From Paraspadella gotoi (lineage: Eukaryota > Chaetognatha), in the NCBI GenBank assembly GCA_051294375.1, contig CM119271.1, positions 13,259,039-13,323,038 of the forward strand: a stretch of DNA of 64,000 bases, written 5' to 3'. Position 1 is the stretch's first letter; the number at the start of each line of letters is the position of its first letter. The position numbers were made by a program, and so were the translations under genes. Below the pieces are notes generated by a model. That model was not told where the DNA came from, searched no databases, and saw only the letters and a list, made by a program, of their open reading frames with translations. Shown piece after piece: positions 33,301-46,150 of this stretch.

Positions 33301-36300
33301 ATGACAGCGATGTAGATAACAATGAAATCGACGATGGCGGGAAAGATAAAGACAAAGATAAAACCGAAAATGGCAACAAAAAAAAAACAAAAAATGCTTT
33401 AGATTTTTAATTCTGAGTAATTAAAAATCTCATCAAAGATTAAACTGAAAACTAAATTAAGAATGTTATTTTAACGGTTTAATCCTACTCTAAAATATAA
33501 TTATTAATTTGAAATTCAATTAAAAACCCGAATAAAATTTGTTTTACTTTAAATGTGTAATTTTAATTTAATTCCTACTTACGTTTCGACTGTACAATCC
33601 TATTTAAATACCAACCTTGTTCTTGAACAACCAGCCGGTGACGTTGTAACCGACAGTACCGGCGTAGTGGTAAACCTCAAAGTGAGCCTCTGGCTTGCCC
33701 TTCTTGGCCGGCTTGGGCTTGCCGAAGGAATCGTGCTTGCCCAAGTGCTTGCCAATGAGCTTCTCGAGATAGGTCTTGTCTGTGGCCTTGGGCACGATGC
33801 ACTCCTCCTCCAACATGGAGAGGAGCCGCATCTTTTTCTCGATCAGCTCGATGGTCTTCACCAGATTCATGCCAAAGTCGATGAAGGCCCATTGGATGCC
33901 TTCCGCCTTGTACTCTTCCTGCTCTTGGACGAACATGTGATGATTGAAGAACTGCTGCAGCCTCTCGTTGGTGTAGTTGATGAGGAGCTGCTCCAAAGAC
34001 GTTGAGTTCGAAGATCTCGAAGCCGGCAATGTCCAAGACGCCGATGAAATGCTTCCTCGGGTTGGGCGTGTCCAGAGAATCGTTGACCAGGCGGACGATC
34101 CAGTCGAACAGGCGAGCAAAGAGGGACTTTGAAGTGGCAGAGACAGAGAATGCCACCTGATCGACATTCTGTCCTTTCTTTACGTAATCCTTGCCGACCT
34201 TCAACTTTGGCTTCATGAAGGTGTCGACGAAGAAGTCGGGGTCGATGCCGAGCAGGCTAGCGCATGACGTAACTTGGTCCATGCCATCAGGCTCTGCCTG
34301 CTCTTCGCGACCCTTTTGCTTCCACTTGGCGTTGCCCAGATGGGCAATTGCAATGGTGGCTTTGTAGCAGCCTTCCTTGTCGGGCTGAGAAAAGCCCAAA
34401 GTGTCCAGGGCAGTGTCAGTGGCCCTCATTTCCTCGGCATCGTCCATGCCAGCGACGGTCAGCACACCCTGGCTGATGAAGTAGTACTGGCCAGGATCGG
34501 GGTTATTTGACAGGCCGCACATGGATGGTACTGTGGGTAAGCGTTGGTCATCAGCTGGTAGAAGATGTGGTAGTTTCTCTCGATCTCCAGCTGAGAATGT
34601 GATGCGGGATTTTCTCCAGCAGGTAAGTTTCGATGTCGGCTGAGGCGATCTTCATGTTGGGGCCGAAATGGATACGGATGAACTTACCCTAGTGGAGAAA
34701 AAAAAACAAAGAGAGGTATTTTAGATGGTGTTTTGCCGATTGGTTTTTTGTTTTTTTTTCACGAGCCTCATATCTAATGTCATTTTAATATTTTGTATTT
34801 ATAATTTTAAATAGGAATACTTTTTTTTTCCGATAATCATGTTAGTACGCAAAAATTGAATAGAAGTATATCTGTTGCCTTTTAACTTAAGTACAATGCA
34901 GTAGTATTTTTAAAAATAATTTAGCTAAAAAAGCGAGAAACAGAAAAAGAGCCACATAATTATATAGAGAGTTGACCTAACTGCTGGTAGACCTAAAAAA
35001 TTATTAATAATTACGTTTTTGTTTTTGTTTTCATATTTATGTTTTTGTGGTTTTTGTATTTGCGTATTATTTAAAAAAATATTAGAAATTCTGGTGTTTA
35101 TTTAAGTGGCGTCATCTTCGGTCATTCACGTCTTCAATATTCTACTCATGTCATTTCATGTCATGACAACTCACGAATCGAGAAGAGTTGTTGTTTCTGA
35201 CTGTCTTGGCATTGCCGTAAGCCTCCAACGGAGGGTTAGCCTGGATGATCTGCTCTTCAAGAGACCCGGCGTTCTCGGAGGTGGCGGCCTTGGACTTGGC
35301 GGCGTTGGGGTCGGCGCAGTTGAGGGCGTAGTACTGCAACACCTTCTTGGTGTTCTCAGTCTTCCCGCTCCTGACTCGCCGGTGATCAGTGAGGACTGGT
35401 TCTTGTGCTCTGGTGAATTGGAAATGTGAATGATAAATAAATGGTAACTATTATAATAATGATGAGTATAAAAAATATTTTTTTACAGGTTATATATCTT
35501 ATGAGCCAAAACCTAAAGAGAGAAAAAAAAAAAACCCGAAAATTATAAAACAAAATTGTTTTCATGTAATAATTTAAACTTACAAATTTACAAACAACTT
35601 CTCCCTCTATAAGTTTGTTATAACTTTGACAAAGAATATTACAAATTTTTACAAATGTTAAATATTACAAATTTTTACAATTTTTTACCAAATTAAAATA
35701 AGAAATGTAAACAGCAACTTTTATTAATGTTTAATTTACGTTTGCTTTTTTATTCCATCCCAACTCAGCCCTAAATGATTCTAGCGACCTTACCCACAAT
35801 TCAACTCACCCATTTCCAAGAATTGCAAGGCCCCGTCAGCGATGGCGTACAAATGCGGCGGCGCCTCGTTTCTCCTCTTGTTCCTGTAGAAATCTCTCAT
35901 GATTGGCGTGTAGACCATGAGCCACTTGTAAGGGTTGATACAGATGCAGAAGAGGCCAGAGTAGGTGTAGATCTGAAGGACCTTGTAGCGGGTCCTCAGG
36001 TTGTGAAGAACGCAAGCTTTGTTCAAAACGGACAGGTTGGACATATCCTCTTCCTGAAAAAGGAAAAGAGTCGTAGTTTGTTTGTAGGTATTCTAGGTCA
36101 TTAATTTGTAAAGATAAAATATATTATAAAGTCACTATTTTTACATTGTAAAAATTTATTATAATTATTGTCAATTCGAAAATAAAAATTTTATTTTGAA
36201 TTTTAAATCAATGAGACATCAAACATATTAGATGAGTTATATACATTAAATATATTATGTAAGTAAGACGTTAAAGACATTAAATGAAACATTGAATACA

Positions 36301-36815
36301 TAAAATAAATTTTAAAAATTGATTATTTTTACATTGTAAAATTAAATATTTTTAAATTTTAAATAAATAGGGCAATTTTTACATCTTTTGTCAATTTAAT
36401 AATAAAAACATTTATCATGCTTCCCTCATTTTTTTTCCTTCTAAACTAAGAACAAAAAAAAATACTTTGTTTTGTTTACCGACGTAAACAAAACAAAGTA
36501 ATTTTTGTTTACGTCGAATCTTTTGTTTACCTTTTCGAATTTTGGCGGGTTTCTCTCCAAAACTTCCGCCTTAGGCAGAGTCTTTACTTCGTTCTTCGCC
36601 GTCTCGACTTCGATTGTCTCCCCGTTGTCCTAAATGAAATAATATTGATCTCCTATTCGTTTCTATTACAAGCAGCCGTAGTAGTATCTACGAAATATGC
36701 CATAACTCGTCACCATCAAACAATAAAACAATAGTCTAATCTATAAATCCATCAATATCTCGAACAATTAATAAATCTATTAAAAATTCAATTAATAAAT
36801 AAATAAATCGATAAT

Positions 36816-36847
<32 letters not shown>

Positions 36848-37289
36848 CCAATAATCAATTAATTATTAGATATCAAGTAATCTATATCTAAAAATCAATC
36901 TAAATGAAACAATTCTATCAAAACATCAACAAATAAATGAAAAATAATAGGCAATAAATAAATTAATCAATTAATATCCATCAAGCGATCAGTATCTTAC
37001 CAGCAATAAATGTGAATGAATCACATAAAGTGCTTTATTAATTAATTAATTAGTTTATTTATGAAGACTCACCGATTTGACTTTTGCCTTGATGAAAACT
37101 TCCTCCACATCCGACACCCATCGTTCAGTCTGAGTGAGAGGGAGACAAAAAGGAGATGAAAGGTCAACATAACTGGAAAAGGAGGAAAAAATATAGAGAG
37201 GGAGAGGAATGAAAGAAAGAAAAAAAAAGGAAAAGAAGGAAAGAAAGATGGGTCAACAAGATGGGACCTAGAGAGAGAGAGAGAGAGAG

Positions 37290-37356
<67 letters not shown>

Positions 37357-37590
37357 AAAAAGCAAAATAGATACTAGATAGAAAGAAAGATAGACAGATA
37401 GATTGATAGATACCGAGATAGATAAATAGATAGATACCTAGATAGAAAGAAAGATAGATAAATAGACAGACCGACCGACCTTAGCGTCGAAAGGAGCGCT
37501 TCTCTCCTTGAGGAGCTCATTCATTGGACTCTGCAGCCACAACCAATCAGGATGGTTGGGCGAAAGACGTTCCTTCTTCTTATCGGCCAT
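26191..37590 (-). CDS. Mhc: Muscle-type class II myosin heavy chain (copy A), short visible tail
   Basis: Actin-based motor of thick filaments. Coding exons: 37480-37590 ([18 protein letters not shown]), 37073-37129, 36531-36629, 35810-36053 ([20 protein letters not shown]), 35175-35409 (GESGAGKT P-loop, switch I NNNSSRF), 33616-34688 (relay, switch II DIAGFE), 32737-32864, 32123-32268 ([12 protein letters not shown]), 31591-31772 (SH1 helix region CNGVLE/GIRICM), 31006-31205 (two IQ-like motifs), 30359-30530, 29707-29962, 29048-29198, 26669-26734, 26364-26405 and 26191-26232 (ends [12 protein letters not shown]). Head and neck (~825 residues) are family-like. The tail exons found give only ~240 residues against ~1,100 in usual muscle myosin. 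Six single-base indels break the frame, including one base missing in the P-loop; removing them restores exon phases, so they look like sequence errors. The exon 29048/26734 junction does not keep frame, so one small exon or site is wrong or missing. Confidence 0.85.
27772..27835. repeat. 10-bp TGGTCATTTC minisatellite
   Basis: About five to six tandem copies of TGGTCATTTC in the large tail intron of myosin A. Confidence 0.9.
29405..29760 (-). repeat. ~77-bp tandem duplications of a myosin exon end and its donor site
   Basis: CCTGC[A/G]TGAAC occurs at 29411, 29488, 29565, 29639 and 29716 (spacings 77, 77, 74, 77). The 29716 copy is the real 3' end of exon 29707-29962, coding [14 protein letters not shown]. 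The other four, downstream in the transcribed direction, repeat about 50 bases of coding sequence; the three nearest keep a CGAG(C)T-GGTGAG-like or degraded donor. The rest of each unit is intron-type sequence (TTTATTTGGGCCAAGATAA). Confidence 0.85.
30233..30300. repeat. (CT)n tract in a myosin A intron
   Basis: About 65 bases of CT, flanked by further CT-rich sequence from 30170 to 30350. It forms the polypyrimidine-rich intron between two tail exons. Long R/E/G-rich open frames over it are shadows. Confidence 0.93.
32426..32555 (+). repeat. AGCTTGC-family SINE-like element, copy 3
   Basis: AAAGCTTGCAGGATGCTG, GTGATGGAAGCTTTAAATCA, CCAAAGCCTGTACAAAGTC and TTATTTATTAAATGAATGGA occur in order. 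It lies in a myosin A intron. Confidence 0.75.
32868..33062. repeat. 17/18-bp GGAGGGTGTGGTTGAAT minisatellite
   Basis: About eleven imperfect units in the myosin A intron between exons 32737-32864 and 33616-34688, followed by GATGAC-rich sequence to about 33360. The Pro/His/Thr-rich open frames over it are shadows. Confidence 0.9.
37269..37360. repeat. (GA)n then (GAAA)n microsatellite
   Basis: A short GA run then about 17 GAAA units, in the first coding intron of myosin A. The corresponding place in copy B (43470-43580) is a shorter, irregular version. Confidence 0.93.
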
Positions 37591-38174
37591 AATTTCGGTT
37601 CGACGGTGGAACTGGAGTCAGAAGATTTGAGATTTATTACCGGAGATTTGGAGATTTATTATTTGTGATTGGAAGATTTTTTATTGGAGATTTGGAGATT
37701 AGGAGATTTGAGAAATATGGCTTGAGATTTGAGGGTTTGATATTTTAGATTAAAGATTTGGACATTTGGGATATAACATTTGATATAACATTGGGTAACA
37801 TTATAACATTGGATTTGTGATTTGAGAATTGAAATTTGAGATTTCTAAATTTCTAAAATTCATTCGAATAGAAATTTCAAAAATTTTAGGATTAATATTA
37901 ATTTAAAATAAAAGATTTTAATTTTAAAGAAGAAATCATACCTTTTGATGACAAAAAAAAACCTTTTTAAAATCCTGGAGACCCCAGACTGGACGGCTGT
38001 TTCAACCTGATTTAAAGGAGAAGCTCTATTTATACTATTAATACTGTTATTACTATAAATACTATTTTATTTATCATTTAACGTTTAAAGAACTAAATCG
38101 CGATACATTCAAACGTTGGACAAAAAAAAAAAAAAAACCCCCACGGAACGTTGGGGCACTTTTTTTCTTTTTAC

Positions 38175-38222
38175 CTGCGAAACGTCTTCGTCCACTAAAA
38201 AAAAAGCGCGCGGTCTGAAGTG
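38175..38222 (-). other. Candidate non-coding first exon of myosin A
   Basis: Downstream of the TATA box on the minus strand comes CACTTCAGACCGCGCG, then ACGTTTCGCAG followed by GTAAAAAG, a good donor. A matching acceptor, CTGACTCCAG, lies about 28 bases upstream of the start ATG at 37590. A spliced 5' UTR is therefore likely. Confidence 0.5.
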
Positions 38223-38244
38223 GCCTCAACCCGGGACGCCCTCT

Positions 38245-38252
38245 CTTTTATA
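38245..38252 (-). promoter_or_regulatory. TATA box of myosin A
   Basis: TATAAAAG on the minus strand, followed about 30 bases later by CACTTCAG, a plausible initiator. The same TATAAAAG...CACTTCAG layout occurs at 55848 in front of myosin C. Confidence 0.65.
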
Positions 38253-39109
38253 CGCCGACAATTTTTCACGGAACGCGAAATACGGGGGGGGGAAAGATCT
38301 ACCGGGAATGAATCCAAGAGAGAGGGGGGGAGTAGGAGGGGGGGGTTGGTGACATGAAAAAAAAACCCTACGGGGCTGAAAAGAGCCCCTAAACCCACTC
38401 GATTTCTCTCCGGGACCTTATTTTCCGAAAGCGTTTCGTTTTAGGTTTAATTTAGAATTAAAGAATTTTTTTTTTAAATAAAAGAGACAATTTAAACAGT
38501 TAAGACGATAAAAATATAAAACGATTTAAAACAATATGACATTCAAACAATAAATGAGTATTGAGCAAGACTAATTGCACTGATGGCACTAAAAATAAAA
38601 AATAAAATGCAAACAATTAAGCATCATTGCGGACACTGCAAATTGGAAAAGTATTAAGTATACTAATAAAAATCGTGAGTAAATATTATCATTATATATA
38701 TATAAGATATATAAGATATAAGAATATAGGATATAGGTTTTGGCATTTGGTTAAAGATATGGTTATGGTTTTGGTTTGTGATTAGGGTTAAGGGTTCAGT
38801 TTGAAGATTTTAGGATAATATGTTATACAATTTAATAATATATGAGTGAAACAAATTCAACTTTTATATTTATTTTAAAATTTAATTTAATTCAGTTTCA
38901 TATAATTAATAAGTAATAACAAAAAAAATTTTCATACGATTATGGATTGGTAATGAGGATCAAAAATTAGAATTAAGAATTAGTTTAGGCTTTATTCATT
39001 TTAAAAAAGATTGGGGTTAATTCTTTGAATTAAAATTAGGAACGGAAACGGGTCACTTTGAGAATATAGTGCCGATCCCTCTTCTTTTTCCTCGGCCTCG
39101 AATCGCACC

Positions 39110-39166
39110 TTTTCTCCGGTTCTCTCTTTCGATTTCACGCACGCGAATCTCTCTCTCTCTCTCTCT

Positions 39167-39215
<49 letters not shown>

Positions 39216-39407
39216 TCTTTCTTCTCATTCCTCTCCTCTCCCTCAACATTAATCCCTCCGCCAAAAAAAAAAAATGAGTTAAAGATTTCCCGCATTATAA
39301 ATCCACGCGATCCTTTTTCTTTTTCTCGATCAGTTCCTCGTAACACTTTCCTCTCTACTCCTCGGTTACAATCCCCCGAGAATCGTCATCCGCTCGACTC
39401 GAATAGC
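39110..39407. repeat. Left arm of an inverted repeat (partner 45850-46150)
   Basis: CT-rich DNA, then CTCCGCCAAAAA, ATGAGTTAAAGATTTCCCGC, ATTATAAATCC, GATCCTTTTTCTTTTTCTCG and CCCCCGAGAATCGTCATCC. The complement of each string occurs in reverse order at 45860-46015. The arm stops at the N gap. Confidence 0.75.
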
Positions 39408-39432
39408 NNNNNNNNNNNNNNNNNNNNNNNNN
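39408..39432. other. 25-N assembly gap
   Basis: Marks the junction between cleaner sequence on the left and the indel-rich duplicate of myosin A on the right. Confidence 0.98.
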
Positions 39433-39446
39433 TTGTGCGGTGACGT

Positions 39447-42400
39447 TTGTTTAACTCTGTCGTATCTCTAGGTATACCCCGGCGGGGTAGTGGGGTTAAA
39501 CCTGATCAAAGGTGGAGCCTCTGGCTTGCCCTTGCGTCGGCCTTGGGCGCGGCTTTACGGGGGTGCTCGGGGAACGCCCGAAGGAACAGCCAGTTGTGGC
39601 AATTGTCGCCCAAAACGGACGAGAGCTTGCCAATGAGCTTCACTCGAGATAGGGGCGGACCGGAAGCTCCCCTCTTCCGTCTGTGGGGCCGAATTTGGTG
39701 TACCACCCGTATGCACTCCTCCTCCCAACATGGAGAAAAGGACTGGCCCAGTCTTTTTCTCGATCAGCCTCGATGGTCTTCCACCAGATTCCATCTTGCC
39801 AAAATGTGTCGATGGGTTTGAATGCTGGCGGCCCACTATGGGCAATGTACTTCCGCGCTTGTACTCTTCCTGCTCCTTAGGTACGTCACGTACATACCGG
39901 GAGAAATGTGATGATTTGAATGGAAACGTGCTGAGGCAAGGCCTTCTTTCGGTCGTTTGGTGTGAACGTGATCGATGAAGGAGCTGCTACCAGGAGACTC
40001 GTGTGGTCGTTCGAAGATCTCGAAGGCCGGCAAATGTCCAAGGACGCCGATGAAATGCTATCCGTCGGGTGGCCCGTGCTCCAGGAGACTTATGCTGTGT
40101 CGCACAGCAGAGGGCAGGCGAACGATCCAGTCGAGTGGAGGGATGACTGCGAGCAAGTAGAGGGGACTTTTGGAAAGTGGGGACTGTTGCGCCACGGCCG
40201 GAGAATGCGCCTACCTGAATCGGACATATTCTACCATGATCATCCCCGCCGCCCGGGGGTTGTTTTTTGTTTTGGAAAATGAGAAAGAAGGGATATCCCC
40301 CCTCCCCCTTTTTCCCTTTTGCTTTACGTTAAATCCTTGCCGACCTTCAACTTGGCTTCAATGAAGGTGTGCGACGAAGAAGTCGGGTCGAGCTGTCCGT
40401 TAGCACAGCGTTAGCGCATGACGTAACTTGTTCCATGGCAGTCGGGAGGCTCCTGCCGTTGCTCTTCCGCAACTTGTTCTTGTTATTCTTCAACTTGGCG
40501 TTGCCCAGATGGGCAATTGCAATGGTGGCTTTGCTAGCAGTCCTTCCTTGTGCGGGCTGAGAAAAGCCCATAATGTCCCAGGGCAGTGTCAGTGGCGCCT
40601 CATTTCCTCGCCATCGGTCCATGCCAGCGACGGTCAGCACACACCTGGCTTGATGAAGTAGTAACTGGCCAGGAATCGGGTTATTTGACAGGCCGCACAT
40701 GGGATGGTACTGTGGGTAAGCGTTGGTCATGCGCTGGTAGAAGAATGTGTAGTTCTCTCGATCTCCAGCATGGAATATGTGAATGCGGGTTTCCTCCAGC
40801 AGTAAGTTTTCGATGTCGCGGACTGAGGCGAATCTTCAATGTTGGGGCGAAATGGATTACTGATGAACTTACCTAGTGGAGAAAAAAAAAAAACAAAGAG
40901 AGGTATTTTTAGATGTGGTTTTGCCGATTGTTTTTGTTTTTTTTTCCACGAGCCTGCATATCTAATGTCATTTTAATATTTTTGTATTTATAAATTTTAA
41001 ATAGGAATACTTTTTTTTTCGGATAATCATGTTAGTTACGAAAAATTGAATAGGAAGTATATCTGTTTGCCTTTTAACTTAGGTACAGTATGCAGTAGTA
41101 TTTTTTAAAAATAGAATTAGGCTAAAAAGCGAGAAAACAGAAAAAAAGAGCCACATCATTATATAGAGAGTTGACCTAACTGGCTGGTAAGAACCTAAAA
41201 ATTATTAATAACTTACGTTTTTCGTTTTTGTTTTCATATTTTATGTTTTGTGGGTTTTGTTATTTGCGTATTTATTTAAAAAAATATTAGAAATTTCTGG
41301 TGGTTTAATTGTAAGTGGCGTTCATCCTTCGGTCATTCCACGTCCTTCCAATATTCACTCAATGTCATTTCATGTCATGACAACTGCTCAACGAATCGAG
41401 AAGAGTTGTTTGTTTTTCTGACTGTCCTTGGCATTGGCCGTAAGCCTCCAACCGGAGGGTTAGCCTGGATGATCTGCTCTTCAAAAGACCCGGCGTTCTC
41501 GGAGGTGGCGGGCCTTGGACTGGCGGCGTTGGGGGTCGGCCGCAGTTGAGGGCGTAAGTAACTGCAACACGTTCTGTGTTTCTCAGTCCTTGCCCGCTCC
41601 TGAACTCGCCGGGTGATCAGTGAGACTGGTTCTTTGTGCTCGGTGAATTGGAAAGTTGTGAATGATAAATAAATGGTACTATTATAATAATGATGAGTAT
41701 AAAAAATATTTTTTTTACAGTTATATACTTATGAGCCCAAAACCTAAAAGAGAGAAAAAACAAAAAAAAAACCCGAAAATTATAAAAACAAAATTGGTTT
41801 TCATGTAATAATTTAAACTTTACAAATTTACAAACAACTTCTCCCTCTATAAGTTTTGTTATACTTTGACAAAAGAATATTACAAATTTTTACAAATGTT
41901 AAATATTACAAATTTTTACAATTTTTTTACCAAAATTAAAATAAAGAAATGTAAACAGCAACTTTTATTAATGTTTAATTTACGTTTGCCTTTTTTAATT
42001 CCATCGCCAAACTCAGCCCTAAATGATTCTAGCGACCTTACCGCACAATTCAACTCACCCTTTTCCAAGAATTGCAAAGGCCCCCGTCAGCGATGGCGTA
42101 GCAAATGCGGCGGCGCCTCGTTTCTTCCCTCTTGTTCCTGTTAGAAATCTCTCATGATTGGCGTGTAGACCCATGAGCCACTTGTAAGGGTTGATACAGA
42201 TGCAGAAGAGGCCAGAGTAGGTGTAGATCTGAAGGACCTTGTAGCGGGTCCTCAGGTTGTGAAGAACGCAAGCTTTGTTCAAAACGGACAGGTTGGACAT
42301 ATCCTCTTCCTGAAAAAGGAAAAGAGTCGTAGTTTGTTTGTAGGTATTTCTAGGTCATTAATTTTGTAGAAGATAAAATATATTATAAAAGTCACTATTT

Positions 42401-45079
42401 TTACATTGTAAAAATTTATTATAATTATGTCAATTGCGAAATAAAAAAATTTTATTTGGAATTTTAAATAATGAGACATCAACATATTAGATGAGTTATA
42501 TACATTAAATATATTATGTAAGTAAGACGTTAAAGACATTAAATGAAACATTGAATACATAAAATAAATTTTAAAAATTGATTATTTTTAACATTGTAAA
42601 AAATTAAATATTTTTAAAATTTTAAATAAATAGGGCAATTTTTACATCTTTTGTCAATTTAATAATAAAAACATTTATCATGCTTCCCTCATTTTTTTTC
42701 CTTCTAAACTAAGAACAAAAAAAAATACTTTGTTTTGTTTCGCGACGTAAACAAAAACAAAGTAATTTTTGTTTACGTCGAATCTTTTGTTTACCTTTTT
42801 TTCGAATTTTGGCGGGTTTCTCTCCAAAAACTTCCGACCTTAGGCAGAGTCTTTACTTCGTTCTTCGCGCCGTCTCGACTTCGATTGTCTCCGCCGTTGT
42901 CCTAAATGAAATAATATTGATCTCCTATTCGTTTCTATTACAAGCAGCCGTAGTAGTATCTACGAAATATGCATATAACTCGTCAACCATCAAACAATAA
43001 ACAATAGTCTAATCTATAATCCATCAATATCTCGAACAATTAATAAATCTAATTAAAATTCAATTATAAATAAATAAATCGATAATTCAATCAGTCATCA
43101 ATCATAAATCATCAACCAATAATCAATTAATTATTAGATATCAAGTAATCTATATCTAAAAAATCAATCTAAATGAAACAATTCTAATCAAAACATCACA
43201 AAAATGAAAAAATAATAGGATAATTAAATTAATCAATTAATATCCATCAAAGCGATCAGTAATCTTACCAGCAATAAATGTGAATGAATCACATAAAGTG
43301 CTTTATTAATTAATTAATTAGTTTATTAATGAAGACTCACCGATTTGACTTTTGCGCTTGATGAAAACTTCCTCCACATCCGACACCCATCGTTCAGTCC
43401 TGAGTGAGAAGGAGCAAAAAGGAGATGAAAGGTCAACATAACTGGAAAAGGAGGAAAAATATATATAGAGAGGAGAGAGAGAGAGAGAGAGACAAAAAAT
43501 AGAAAAAGAAGAAAGATAAGAAAAGAAAGAAAGAAAGAAAGAAAGAAAGAAAAGAAAGAAAGAAAGAAAAGAAAGAGAAAAAAAGCAAAATAGATACTAG
43601 ATAGAAAGAAAGATAGACAGATAGATTGATAGATACCGAGATAGATAAATAGATAGATACGCTAGATAGAAAGAAAGATAGATAAATGAGACAGACCGAC
43701 CGACCTTAGCGTCGAAAGGAGCGCTTCTCTCCTTGAGGAGCTCATTCATTGGACTCTGCAGCCACAAACCAATCAGGATGGTTGGGCGAAAGACGTTCCT
43801 TCTTCTTATCGGCCATAATTTCGGTTCGACGGTGGAACTGGAGTCAAAGAATTTGAGATTTATTACCGGAGATTTGGAGATTTATTATTTGTGATTGGAA
43901 GATTTTTTATTGGAGATTTGGAGATTAGGAAGATTTGAGAAATATGGCTTGAGATTTGAGGGTTTGATATTTTAGATTAAAGATTTGGACATTTGGGATA
44001 TAACATTTGATATAACATTGGGTAACATTATAACATTGGATTTGTGATTTGAGAATTGAAATTTGAGAATTTCTAAATTTCTAAAATTCATTCGAATAGA
44101 AAATTTCAAAAATTTTAGGATTAATATTAATTTAAAATAAAAGATTTTAATTTTAAGAAGAAATCATACCTTTTGATGACAAAAAAAAAAACCTTTTTAA
44201 AATCCTGGAGACCCCAGACTGGAGCGGCTTGTTTCAAACCTGATTTAAAGGGAAGCTCTTTTATAACTATTAATACTGTTATTACTATAAATACTATTTT
44301 ATTTATCATTTAACGTTTAAAGAACTAAAAGTCCGATACATTCAAACGTTGGACAAAAAAAGAAAAAAAAACCCCCACGGAACGTTGGGGCACTTTTTTT
44401 CTTTTTAACCTGCGAAACGTCTTCGTCCACTAAAAAAAAAGCGCGCGTGCTGAAGTGGCCTCAACCCGGGACGCCTCTCTTTTATACGCCGACAAATTTT
44501 CACGGAACGCGAAATACGGGGGGGGGAAAGATCTACCGGGAATGAATCCAAGAGAGAGGGGGGGAGTAGGAGGGGGTGGTGAATGAAAAAAAAACCCTAC
44601 GGGGCTGAAAAGAGCCCCTAAACCCACTCGATTTCTCTCCGGGACCTTATTTCCGAAAGCGTTTCGTTTTAGGTTTAATTTAGAATTAAAGAATTTTTTT
44701 TTTAAATAAAAGAGACAATTTAAACAGTTAAAGACGATAAAAATATAAAACGATTTAAAACAATATGACATTCAAACAATAAATGAGTATTGAGGCAAGA
44801 CTAATTGCACCTGATAGGCACTAAAATAAAAATAAAAAATGCAAACAATTAAGCATCATTGCGACACTGCAAATTGGAAAAGTATTAAGTATACTAATAA
44901 AAATCGTGAGTAAATATTATCATTATATATATATAAGATATATAAGATATAAGAATATAGGATATAGGTTTTGGCATTTGGTTAAAGATATGGTTATGGT
45001 TTTGGTTTGTGATTAGGGTTAAGCGTTCAGTTGGAAGACATTTTAGGATAATATGTTATACAATTTAATAATATATGAT
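39447..45079 (-). pseudogene. Indel-riddled direct duplicate of the myosin A 5' half (copy B), probable assembly artefact
   Basis: Follows 33640-38845 base for base, exons and introns alike, in the same order and strand. It includes the TATA box (44479-44486), start ATG (about 43816), exon 1 (43705-43816), exon 2 (about 43341-43398), exon 3 (about 42795-42900), exon 4 (about 42058-42309), the P-loop exon (about 41390-41645) and the large exon (about 39460-40880). The copy is about 5.6 kb against 5.2 kb, with frequent single-base insertions in unique sequence and introns; the part before about 40340 is worst. Introns are as similar as exons, so this is not an old paralogue. It looks like unpolished long-read fill after the N gap. 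It stops being alignable at about 45079 / 38845. Confidence 0.85.
44479..44486 (-). promoter_or_regulatory. TATA box in copy B
   Basis: TATAAAAG in the duplicate of the myosin A promoter. Probably not a separate promoter, given the artefact reading of this segment. Confidence 0.4.
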
Positions 45080-45849
45080 TTAATTTGGGGTGGGGTAATC
45101 CCCGAGAGTCTTTAGAGGGAGAGTCACTGACCCATGTCGGTCATCAAACTGCTGGGAGGAAACTTATGTATCTCAAGAAACGCTTTTATATTTATTTAGA
45201 ATGGTTAAAAGTTTGAGTTTAACTAGATGATTCATAATAATAATAAAATACACGTAATCGCAAAAAAATGATAACTATGTTAGTCATGTACAAGATAGTA
45301 ATATATTGGAATTGGATAATGCAGGCCTGATAATGGAGGATGTAGGAATAGAATAGAGTGTCGCTCTCGAGGCTTTATTCATTTTACACAGTATTGTAAT
45401 GACTCTTTTTGAATCTAATTATCGAGAAGGCACACGGAGAAGGGTGCGGACGTTAGTTCGGAGAATGAGAGGAAGTGACGTATTCTGTCATAGTCTTATT
45501 TTCCCTTCTCTCCTGGCTGCTGTCGGGCATTGTTCTGAATCGAGAACAGTTCGGGTCGTCACAGCGTCTGTGCTCTTCTCTGCCTTCTGTGACTTAGTCG
45601 ATCTACTCTCGTGCTAGATCACGTGGAAGAGGGATATGCGCAGAAAGAAGTCATGCTTCTCGTCCTCGGGCCTCTTCTGGACGTATACATCAGTTTCTCC
45701 TGGCTAGATCTCTGAGTGGATCGGTTCCCGTAGTCTAATATGTACACGATCTCTCATCTCTCGTTTCCTCTATGTCTCTCAGTGCTCGTCTCTCTCTCTC
45801 GTGCTCTCTACGACTCGGCTCTCCTTTCTCCGATCACGACAAAAGGTAA

Positions 45850-46078
45850 AAGAGGATCTATTGGAGTCGAGGATGACGATTCTCGGGGGATTGGTAACGC
45901 GAGGAGTAGAGAGGAAATGGTTACGAGGAACGATCGAGAAAAAGAAAAAGGATCGCCGGGATTTTATAATGGCGGGAAATCTTTAACTCATTTTTTTTTT
46001 TGGCGGAGGGAAATTTAAAGTGTTGAAGGGAAGAGAAGAGAGGAAATGAGAAGAAAGAGAGAGAGGAGAGAAAGGAAG

Positions 46079-46144
<66 letters not shown>

Positions 46145-46150
46145 AAAAGA
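45850..46150. repeat. Right arm of the inverted repeat (partner 39110-39407)
   Basis: GGATGACGATTCTCGGGGG, CGATCGAGAAAAAGAAAAAG, GATTTTATAATGGCGGG, AAATCTTTAACTCATTTTTT and GGCGGAGGG, then GA-rich DNA. This is the reverse complement of the left arm with scattered differences. Confidence 0.75.

Noticed and set aside
39447-45079. A genuine third myosin gene
   Set aside because: Introns match copy A as well as exons do and differences are mostly single-base insertions, so an unpolished duplicate is the simpler reading.
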